Shown in pieces: positions 7,410-13,413 of a stretch of 23,414 nt of DNA. Numbering within the stretch: position 1 is the stretch's first letter; the number at the start of each line of letters is the position of its first letter. The DNA comes from Bacteroidales bacterium (GTDB taxonomy: Bacteria; Bacteroidota; Bacteroidia; Bacteroidales; P3). Made by a program: the position numbers and the translations under genes. The notes below the pieces were generated by a model, which worked only from the letters and a program-made list of their open reading frames with translations, made no database searches and was not told where the DNA came from. The stretch covers positions 1-23,414 of the forward strand of contig JAFWBF010000010.1 of the NCBI GenBank assembly GCA_017507285.1, given 5' to 3'.

Positions 7410-9116
7410 TTACTCTCCAAGTTTCTTGGTGTTGGTTGCAGCTTCGGACACGTTTATCACAAAGTCGCCAATCTTTTCATACAAAGCATACATTCCGCTA
7501 TAGACCGTTCCTACCTGATAGGAATAAGCACCTGCTTTGATAGATTCCAAATGGTGGCTGCGCAGCGAGTCGCGCAAAGCATTTATTTCTTTTTCTGCCT
7601 CGTTGGCTTCGTCCAAGGTTACAGTGTTGTAGTCCTTGTGCAAGTTGCTGTCCATTATCTCCAATGCCTTACCTACCATATCGTACATATTATTGAGGTA
7701 TCCCTTACAAGCCTTGTCAAGCACCACGTTCTGAGTTTTTTGGTTTTGCTTAAGTATAGCCATCTGATATATAGAGTCGCCAATACTTTCCAGGTTGTCT
7801 ATAATTCTTAGCATCGAACTTATCTTTTGCGAGCCCTCGTTGCTGAGGTCGCCTTCCGAAATCTTGGTAAGGAAACGTGCAATCTCTATTTCCATACGAT
7901 CGGTAATATCCTCATATTTGGCCGTACGTTCAAATATCTTCTGATACTCATTTTCGTTCTTGGTCTTATCCAATTCGGGCAAGAATGAATACATCCTAAC
8001 CACTCGTTCGGAGAATGTTTCTATCTCCTGCTTGGCACTTTGAATATCAAGCTCCGAAGTATTCATAAGCCCCGAAGGAATATATTGCAGGCGGAAACTT
8101 TCGTCTTCTTCGGGATTGGTTTTGATAAGGAAGTTCACAATCTTTATTATCATAGGTATAAACCATACCAACAGCGAAGTATTAATTATATTGAATATGG
8201 AATGGAAAAGCGACAATGCCACCGGTATAGCCAAAGCATCGGTAAATGGCGAAGCACCTTCCATCTGCAATGTTATATAGCCTATCAGTTTGGTGAACGG
8301 ATAGAAGACTATAAGCATCCATATCACACCTATCATATTAAATACCAAGTGCGAAAGTGCTGCCTTCTTGGCCGAATTGTTGGCCACCATTGCGGCAAGG
8401 TTGGCGGTGATGGTTGTACCAATGTTTTCGCCAAGCACCATTGCTGCTCCCACTTCAAAACTTATCCACCCTTGGCTACACATCACAAGGGTGATGGCCA
8501 TTGTGGCACTCGACGACTGCATTATAAGCGTAAGCACCGTGCCTATAAGCACAAATAGCAATATCGAACCATAGCCATAATCGGAGTACTGAGCTATAAA
8601 CTGCAACACCTCGGGATATTGGTTGATATCCGGCATGGCATTCTTCATAAACTCTATGCCAAGGAAAAGGAGCGAAAAACCTATGATAAGTTCTCCTATC
8701 GACTTGCGACGACTATGCTTCGAGAATATAAACGGTATGGCTATGGCTACCAAGGGTATTGCCAAATCGGCCATCGAAAACTTAAGTCCCAACAGCGATA
8801 TAACCCACGCTGTGGCAGTGGTACCTATGTTGGCACCCATAATGATGGCTACTGCTCCTGCCAACGATAGTAAACCGGCATTGACAAAACTTACCACCAT
8901 TACTATGGTGGCACTCGACGATTGTATGACCGTAGTGGCAAAAGCTCCGGTAACAATACCTCTGAAAGGTTTGGAAGTCATGCGGGAGAGGATGTTACGC
9001 ATTTTATTGCCCGCCAATTTTTGCAACGAATCGCTCATCAACTTCATTCCGTAGAGGAATATACCCAAAGCCCCTACTATTTCGAGCAACCCTGTCAAGA
9101 TAGAAAAAACATTCAT
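7410..9116 (-). CDS. Na/Pi cotransporter family protein with C-terminal PhoU-like domain
   Basis: A 568-residue protein of the NptA/YjbB-like Na+/phosphate cotransporter family. The membrane half (residues 1-335) contains the family's inverted duplication: QSSSAT at 65-70 and again at 200-205, each followed by a glycine-rich segment (GANIGTT 94-100, GENIGTT 229-235). The cytoplasmic half (about 355-568) is helical and charged and resembles PhoU, as in other bacterial members. The direction and substrate are inferred to be sodium-coupled phosphate movement. The ATG at 9116 is preferred to a TTG 39 nt upstream because that extension is AT-rich and unlike the family. manC follows after 49 nt and is probably co-transcribed. 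Confidence 0.92.
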   Translation of the reverse strand: MNVFSILTGLLEIVGALGIFLYGMKLMSDSLQKLAGNKMRNILSRMTSKPFRGIVTGAFATTVIQSSSATIVMVVSFVNAGLLSLAGAVAIIMGANIGTTATAWVISLLGLKFSMADLAIPLVAIAIPFIFSKHSRRKSIGELIIGFSLLFLGIEFMKNAMPDINQYPEVLQFIAQYSDYGYGSILLFVLIGTVLTLIMQSSSATMAITLVMCSQGWISFEVGAAMVLGENIGTTITANLAAMVANNSAKKAALSHLVFNMIGVIWMLIVFYPFTKLIGYITLQMEGASPFTDALAIPVALSLFHSIFNIINTSLLVWFIPMIIKIVNFLIKTNPEEDESFRLQYIPSGLMNTSELDIQSAKQEIETFSERVVRMYSFLPELDKTKNENEYQKIFERTAKYEDITDRMEIEIARFLTKISEGDLSNEGSQKISSMLRIIDNLESIGDSIYQMAILKQNQKTQNVVLDKACKGYLNNMYDMVGKALEIMDSNLHKDYNTVTLDEANEAEKEINALRDSLRSHHLESIKAGAYSYQVGTVYSGMYALYEKIGDFVINVSEAATNTKKLGE

Positions 9117-9468
9117 CTTTAAAACATTTTTATATGTTAATAATATAATATACAATCGTATAGACTATATACTAGTTTGTGCTATTTTGCCACAAAGGAA
9201 ATACAAAAACATTAATGATAGGTTTCTAAATTGTTACATTTTTGTTACATCAAAGCCAAAAAGCTAATAGATAATGCTTAAGCTAGGTATGAAAAACGTC
9301 ATTTCCCCTCGGCATCCTTATAGCAAAGACATTAATTCGTGGCAAAAATAATTTTCACTCTACGTTGAAACACTTTTTACTTTCCGTTGAGATACTTTTT
9401 AATTATTCCCACGGACATAATATCGAAACTGCTGAACATATAATGTCAAAAGTACTCAATGATGATTA

Positions 9469-9483
9469 GCAAGTGACACTTGC
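9469..9483. repeat. Short inverted repeat GCAAGTG-A-CACTTGC
   Basis: A perfect 7-bp inverted repeat with a 1-nt centre lies inside the left arm of the repeat array, in phase with the neighbouring units. Confidence 0.6.
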
Positions 9484-9544
9484 CGACAATGGTTTTAGCA
9501 CGTTCAATAGTATCTCTTCAGTACTTTTGATACTATCATTTCAG

Positions 9545-9582
9545 CACTTTTTGTTTTTGCCTGCAGGCAAAAACAAAAAGTG
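9545..9582. repeat. 38-bp perfect palindrome at the centre of the repeat array
   Basis: The 38 bases read identically on both strands and are centred on CTGCAG. Each half contains CACTTTTTG and a stretch of alternating T/G- and A/C-rich bases. Repeat units of opposite orientation extend from it on both sides. It has no loop and no single-stranded T run on only one side, so it is not a typical terminator. It could form a cruciform or bind a dimeric protein. Confidence 0.9.
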
Positions 9583-9728
9583 TTTCAGGCACAAGCAAAA
9601 AGTATATCAACCGCAACAAAAAAATACACCAACGGCAAAACACAACCTATGCCACACGCTCCGCACTTGGTGCTACTAGTTTATACATCACACCATTAAT
9701 GTTTTTTTGAAGAAAAAAGAACATTTTG

Positions 9729-9761
9729 TTGTCAAAAATTGAAAGTTTTATCGTACCTTTG
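9729..9761 (+). promoter_or_regulatory. Bacteroidota promoter (TTG-N22-TACCTTTG) of the DUF3127 gene
   Basis: TACCTTTG at 9754-9761 matches the -7 consensus and TTG at 9729-9731 is 22 nt upstream. The ATG lies 66 nt downstream. Confidence 0.75.
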
Positions 9762-9827
9762 TAAACAATTATCGCAATGATAAATAGAAATAATATTTTA
9801 TAAATCAAAATAATACACCTTTAATAT

Positions 9828-10271
9828 ATGGAAATTATAGGCAAATTAATCAGAATATTGCCCGAACAATCAGGCGAATCGACCAGAGGAAGATGGGTAA
9901 GAGGAGGTTTTGTTATCGAAACATCGGAACAATACCCTCGCATGGTAGCCTTTACAATGTTTGGCGAAGATAAAGTAGGAATGGTAAAAAGCATAGCCTT
10001 GGGAACACAGATAAACGTACACTTCTCGCCCGAATCGCGAGAATTTCAAGACCGTTGGTACACCGATTTGCGTTGCTTCAGAATAGACACATTCAACCCT
10101 GCTCCTATAGGTGGTGGCTATCCGCCGGTACAACCCGGCTACGCTCCGGCTCCTGCCCAACCTGTATATGAGGCAGCGGCACCGCAACAAATGCCATCGG
10201 CTCCGGCTCCGGATTTTGCTTCGGCACCATCGCAAGACACTATGGGCACCGACGACGACCTTCCATTCTAA
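9828..10271 (+). CDS. DUF3127-family protein with SSB-like acidic C-terminal tip
   Basis: A 147-residue protein of the Bacteroidota DUF3127 family, which is of OB-fold/SSB-like type. Residues 1-90 form the conserved domain (MEIIGKLIRILPEQSGES, WVRGGFVIET, ...RWYTDLRCFRID). Residues 91-140 are a Pro/Ala/Gln-rich disordered linker, and the protein ends in DDDLPF. This domain-linker-acidic tip layout is the same as in single-stranded DNA-binding protein, whose tip (DDDIPF in E. coli) docks repair and replication enzymes. A role in ssDNA binding or in recruiting genome-maintenance proteins is inferred, not shown. It has its own promoter and a strong terminator, so it is a single-gene unit. Confidence 0.88.
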   Translation: MEIIGKLIRILPEQSGESTRGRWVRGGFVIETSEQYPRMVAFTMFGEDKVGMVKSIALGTQINVHFSPESREFQDRWYTDLRCFRIDTFNPAPIGGGYPPVQPGYAPAPAQPVYEAAAPQQMPSAPAPDFASAPSQDTMGTDDDLPF

Positions 10272-10280
10272 AAAAAATAC

Positions 10281-10322
10281 AAAAAGTCGTGTGAGTAAAG
10301 TTTGCTCATACGACTTTTTTAA
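10281..10322 (+). terminator. Rho-independent terminator of the DUF3127 gene
   Basis: A 15-bp stem (10281-10295 with 10305-10319, one G-U pair in the plus-strand RNA) closes a 9-nt loop and is followed by T's. It lies 10 nt after the stop codon and 20 nt before the 5-FCL start. Confidence 0.92.
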
Positions 10323-10341
10323 TTAAATAACACATACCATT

Positions 10342-10887
10342 ATGACAAAAAACGAATTGCGTAAGTGGATACGCGAAGAAAAGAAAAAGATAACCTTGGC
10401 GGAAAAACAAGAACGCTCGGAAAATATTTGGCAACAAGTGGAAAACAACAAGCAATTCAAAGCTGCCAAGGTGATATTGCTCTATTGGTCCATGGCCGAC
10501 GAGGTATATACCCACGAGTTTGTAAAACGATGGGCCGACAAGAAAACTTTGTTGCTACCCGTAGTTGATGGCGACGACCTTCGGATAAAACCCTACCAAG
10601 GCATCGAAAACATGGTGATTAGCAAACAGTTTGGTATTGGCGAACCTACCGGCGATGACTACGACGACCTTTCGAAAATAGAGGTAATAATAGTGCCAGG
10701 TGTGGCTTTTGACAAAAAATGCAACAGAATGGGACGCGGCCGCGGATATTACGACAAACTACTATCGACCAACAATGCATACAAAATAGGTGTAGGTTTC
10801 GACTTCCAGATAGTGGAAAAGGTGCCTACCGAAGAGTTTGACATACCGATGGACTGTATTGTTTGCGAGTCCGATTCTTACGAATAA
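10342..10887 (+). CDS. 5-formyltetrahydrofolate cyclo-ligase
   Basis: A 181-residue enzyme of the 5-FCL family (FAU1/YgfA/MTHFS). It converts 5-formyl-THF to 5,10-methenyl-THF with ATP hydrolysis, returning a storage or inhibitory folate to one-carbon metabolism. The N-terminal helix carries the basic KNELRKWIREEKK stretch. The central LYWSMADEVYTHEF matches the family's substrate-pocket region, and the signature VPGVAFDKKCNRMGRGRGYYDK (two parts, 118-128 and 129-139) contains the nucleotide/substrate-binding GRGxGYYD. The length is normal. No promoter of the TAnnTTTG type is seen in the short gap after the upstream terminator, so it may depend on readthrough or on a non-consensus promoter. 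Confidence 0.95.
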   Translation: MTKNELRKWIREEKKKITLAEKQERSENIWQQVENNKQFKAAKVILLYWSMADEVYTHEFVKRWADKKTLLLPVVDGDDLRIKPYQGIENMVISKQFGIGEPTGDDYDDLSKIEVIIVPGVAFDKKCNRMGRGRGYYDKLLSTNNAYKIGVGFDFQIVEKVPTEEFDIPMDCIVCESDSYE

Positions 10888-10906
10888 CACCTCGACAAAA
10901 AACAAC

Positions 10907-10951
10907 AAAAAATAGTACATGTTCCGAAAAAAAGAACACGTACTATTTTTT
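10907..10951. terminator. Bidirectional terminator hairpin between convergent genes
   Basis: An 18-bp stem (10907-10924 with 10934-10951) with A/T runs on both ends closes a 9-nt loop between 5-FCL (plus) and the small exported protein gene (minus). The single imperfect pair is A-C in the plus RNA but G-U in the minus RNA, so the hairpin is better formed for minus-strand transcription. Confidence 0.85.
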
Positions 10952-10982
10952 ATACAATCAAATTCAGATAATGCCTATTTCT

Positions 10983-11195
10983 TTAATAAGAACGATAGGT
11001 TGAATAATAGTTTTTCTTATTACCTTTTACCTTAAAGTTCCTATTAATCATCGAGGATTTCTTTTTCTCTACTTTGTACATATTTCCCGCTTTTTTAGAC
11101 GAAGAACAGGATGACGCAGTAGCACCACAAACTAATAATAATCCTACCATTAAAGTGGCCGAAACAATATTTTTAAGGACTTTTCTTATCATCAT
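10983..11195 (-). CDS. Small basic exported or lipoprotein-like protein, unknown function
   Basis: A 70-residue protein from the ATG at 11195 (a second ATG directly follows at 11192). The upstream extension to 11261 is rejected because the promoter lies there. Residues 3-29 form a signal sequence (basic start, then a hydrophobic VSATLMVGLLLVCGA core). C30 follows in ASSCSSSKK, which resembles the N-terminus of small Bacteroidota lipoproteins, though the lipobox is weak (A-S-S before Cys). The mature part is short, strongly basic and Lys/Tyr/Ser-rich (KVEKKKSS, KGNKKNYYSTYRSY). I recognise no family. It has its own near-consensus promoter and a terminator, so it is a single-gene unit. Confidence 0.7.
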   Translation of the reverse strand: MMIRKVLKNIVSATLMVGLLLVCGATASSCSSSKKAGNMYKVEKKKSSMINRNFKVKGNKKNYYSTYRSY

Positions 11196-11258
11196 AACTA
11201 TATCTATTTTACTGATTAGCACTATTCTATACATTTCTATGCTTTCCAAAGCATGGCA

Positions 11259-11289
11259 CAAAGTAACAAAAAAAAAGTGTAATATGCAA
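11259..11289 (-). promoter_or_regulatory. Near-consensus promoter (TTG-N20-TTACTTTG) of the small exported protein
   Basis: On the minus strand TTG at 11289-11287 is followed by exactly 20 nt and TTACTTTG at 11266-11259, one base off TAnnTTTG. The start codon is about 63 nt downstream. Confidence 0.55.
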
Positions 11290-11311
11290 ATTTACACGTT
11301 TTTTTTATCAG

Positions 11312-11351
11312 AAAAAGAAAAAAGACTTTGCAAAACCCTTGCAAAGTCTTT
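11312..11351 (-). terminator. Rho-independent terminator of tRNA-Ser
   Basis: A perfect 12-bp stem (AAAGACTTTGCA at 11321-11332 with its complement at 11340-11351) closes a 7-nt loop. On the minus strand it begins 2 nt after the tRNA 3' end and is followed by a T-rich run. Confidence 0.93.
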
Positions 11352-11352
11352 G

Positions 11353-11440
11353 CGGAAAGACAGGGATTCGAACCCTGGAAACGCTTTTGACGTTTACACA
11401 CTTTCCAGGCGTGCCTCTTCAACCACTCGAGCATCTTTCC
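11353..11440 (-). tRNA. tRNA-Ser (anticodon GGA)
   Basis: An 88-nt type II tRNA. The acceptor stem is GGAAAGA/TCTTTCC with discriminator G. The anticodon stem CACGC/GTGTG holds the loop CTGGAAA (anticodon GGA, reading UCC and UCU). A long variable arm (AAACG...CGTTT), typical of tRNA-Ser, follows, and the T arm is CAGGG-TTCGAAT-CCCTG. The 3' CCA is not encoded. Confidence 0.97.
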
Positions 11441-11454
11441 TGTTTTTCAGTTTG

Positions 11455-11493
11455 CAAAAGTACACTTTTTTTTTTAATATAGAGTGTACTTTT
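11455..11493 (-). promoter_or_regulatory. tRNA-Ser -7 element overlapping an 11-bp inverted repeat
   Basis: TACTTTTG (minus strand, 11462-11455) fits the -7 consensus, 15 nt upstream of the tRNA 5' end. It overlaps one arm of an inverted repeat (AAAAGTACACT at 11456-11466 and its complement at 11483-11493) enclosing 16 mostly A/T bases. No TTG lies at the usual -33 distance. The repeat may be an operator or chance. Confidence 0.5.
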
Positions 11494-11581
11494 TACCTTT
11501 CAACGAAAATATTTTCTTCTCCGACCCTTTAATCCTTTGATTACAAAAGATATATTTCTACAATATTTTATATCTGCTTTT

Positions 11582-13396
11582 CTATAAAAACGACTGCAAA
11601 TCGATTAGTTTTTTGTACAAACCATTGTTTTCAATCAGTTTTTGATGCGTTCCTCGTTCAACAATTTTACCTTTATCCATCACTATTATTTCGTCGGCAT
11701 ATTGTATGGTTGAAAGGCGATGGGCAATAACTATAGCTGTTCTTTTTTCCATCAGTCGTTGGAGTGCTTCCTGCAGATAGAACTCCGACTCGGTGTCCAA
11801 TGCCGATGTTGCTTCGTCGAGGATAAGTATAGGAGGGTTTTTAAGTACAGCACGTGCTATGCTCAGCCTCTGCCGTTGCCCACCGGAAAGAGCAAGACCT
11901 CTATCTCCAACAACGCTATAGTAGCCATTGGGCATTTTGGTTACAAATTCATCGGCATTTGCCACCTTTGCTGCAGCTATCACCATTTCTTTGTCTACAT
12001 TTCGTCGGCCAAAAGCTATATTGTGCAGCACACTGTCGTTAAACAATATGCTTTCTTGCGATACTATGCCGGTTAAAGCCCTAAGAGAATTGATGTTCAT
12101 ATCCTTTATAGGTATACCATCAATATATATATCGCCCGAAGTACAATCGTAAAACCTAGGTAAAAGGTCTACCAACGTTGTTTTTCCGGCTCCCGAAGGC
12201 CCTACGATGGCAATGGTTTTCCCTTTTTCGATAGTTAAGTTTATATCCTCTAGCACATTGTCGGTTTGGTAAGCAAACGATACGTTGCGGTATTCAATTT
12301 TATCGTCAAAAGTAGTCTTTACCACCGCATTATCTTTTTCATAAATACTCTCATCTTCATCCAAAACCTCGAATATTCTGCGTGCAGCAGCACTACCTTT
12401 CTGCAAATTATAATAGGCCGATATTACTGCTTGGGCAGGAGGTATGATACGCGAAAATATTATCACAAAGAATATCAGTATTGCAGGACGCATCTCGCCG
12501 TTGATAACAAGAGAACCTCCAAATATAACCACCGTAACCAAAATAAGAGTTCCCAACAACTCGATAAGTGGCGAACCCAACTCTTTACGTTTGGCTACAC
12601 GTATCATCCGACGAGTATATTCTCGATTTTCACGAGCAAATCTATCAGCCATCTCCCCTTCCATATTAAACGATTTGATAACTCTAATGCCCGACACAGC
12701 CTCCTCCAACACCGAAAAAAGATAACCCAACTTATCTTGTCCCTTGGTTGAATTGCGTTTCAAACTCTTGCCTACCCTACTAACTATAAACAACGCCAAA
12801 GGCATAACAACCACTGCAAAAAGCACCATTTTGGGACTGATAAAAACCAACACCAACGAAAACACTATTATATTGATAGGGTCTTTGACCAACATTTGCA
12901 AACAATTGAATACCGACCACTCTATATCGGCCAAATCGTTGGAAAGCCTACTTATGATATCACCTTTGCGTTGTGCCGAAAAGAAAGATACGGGCAATAT
13001 GGTGATATGATGATAAAAGTCGTTGCGAATACGCTCTATCATTCCATTACGAATAGGACTTAGAAAATACATTCCCAAATACCTTGAAGTGTTGGACAAA
13101 AAGGAACAACATATATACCCTATAGCCACAAAAAACAAACATTTCCATGCTCCATGGGCAATCTTAAGTTGATACAGCTGCCACGTAAGCCAATCGGTAA
13201 TAGCTGCTTGATTGAAAGCAAACACAGGTTCTGCCACCGGCGGATTGCTTACACCAAATAATAGTTCGATAAAAGGAACTATCATGGCAAACGAAAATAA
13301 CGAGAAAAAGACAAAGCAAATATTAAAGAAGATATTTAGGAATATCTGCTTGGGGAAATATTTTAGATAACGAAATATGCGAAAAATATCTTTCAT
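11582..13396 (-). CDS. ABC exporter, fused membrane and ATPase domains (MsbA-like)
   Basis: A 604-residue half-transporter working as a homodimer in the inner membrane. The N-terminal ABC_membrane domain (about residues 20-330) has six predicted helices. The C-terminal ATPase carries Walker A GPSGAGKTT (399-407), Q-loop Q447, signature LSGGQRQR (503-510), Walker B ILILDE (523-528), D-loop SALD (531-534) and H-loop H559. The layout and length fit MsbA/LmrA-type exporters. Lipid A or another lipid is a likely substrate in a Gram-negative, but drug exporters look the same at this level. The gene starts 17 nt after the stop of the TPR/PD40/OmpA gene, so the two form an operon. Confidence 0.93.
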   Translation of the reverse strand: MKDIFRIFRYLKYFPKQIFLNIFFNICFVFFSLFSFAMIVPFIELLFGVSNPPVAEPVFAFNQAAITDWLTWQLYQLKIAHGAWKCLFFVAIGYICCSFLSNTSRYLGMYFLSPIRNGMIERIRNDFYHHITILPVSFFSAQRKGDIISRLSNDLADIEWSVFNCLQMLVKDPINIIVFSLVLVFISPKMVLFAVVVMPLALFIVSRVGKSLKRNSTKGQDKLGYLFSVLEEAVSGIRVIKSFNMEGEMADRFARENREYTRRMIRVAKRKELGSPLIELLGTLILVTVVIFGGSLVINGEMRPAILIFFVIIFSRIIPPAQAVISAYYNLQKGSAAARRIFEVLDEDESIYEKDNAVVKTTFDDKIEYRNVSFAYQTDNVLEDINLTIEKGKTIAIVGPSGAGKTTLVDLLPRFYDCTSGDIYIDGIPIKDMNINSLRALTGIVSQESILFNDSVLHNIAFGRRNVDKEMVIAAAKVANADEFVTKMPNGYYSVVGDRGLALSGGQRQRLSIARAVLKNPPILILDEATSALDTESEFYLQEALQRLMEKRTAIVIAHRLSTIQYADEIIVMDKGKIVERGTHQKLIENNGLYKKLIDLQSFL

Positions 13397-13413
13397 AGTT
13401 GTTCTTATAATAC

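Larger units (their letters stand above)
9357..9634. repeat. Degenerate ~22-23 bp tandem repeats pointing away from a central palindrome
   Basis: Right of the palindrome, three plus-strand units (beginning at 9575, 9597 and about 9619) share a core like AAAAAGTATATCAACCG with a 22-bp period. To the left, minus-strand units of the same general form start at 9552 (AAAAAGTGCTGAA) and 9529 (CAAAAGTACTGAA), with weaker ones near 9501, 9479 and 9455, spaced 22-24 bp. Two further minus-strand units at 9400 (AAAAAGTATCTCAACGG) and 9378 (AAAAAGTGTTTCAACG) are 22 bp apart. Function is unknown. They could be protein-binding repeats or a chromosomal interspersed repeat family. Confidence 0.65.
9117..9827. 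other. 711-bp intergenic region with repeats and one promoter, no gene seen
   Basis: No convincing reading frame is present on either strand; the 68-codon plus-strand frame at 9473-9679 runs through the repeats and resembles nothing. The first ~220 bp are AT-rich leader of the divergent Na/Pi gene. Positions 9357-9634 hold the repeat array. The last ~100 bp hold the promoter of the DUF3127 gene. Confidence 0.7.

Noticed and set aside
9545..9582. Rho-independent terminator
   Set aside because: The palindrome has no real loop, its stem is mainly A/T, and there is no gene ending next to it on either strand.
9357..9634. CRISPR array
   Set aside because: The units are degenerate, change orientation at the palindrome and have no unique spacers between constant repeats; no cas genes are present.
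9473..9679. Plus-strand 68-codon frame in the repeat region
   Set aside because: It crosses the palindrome and repeat units, starts without a ribosome-binding site or promoter and has no family features.
11237..11434. Minus-strand 65-codon frame starting inside tRNA-Ser
   Set aside because: It is translation of the tRNA gene and its terminator, with no protein-like composition.
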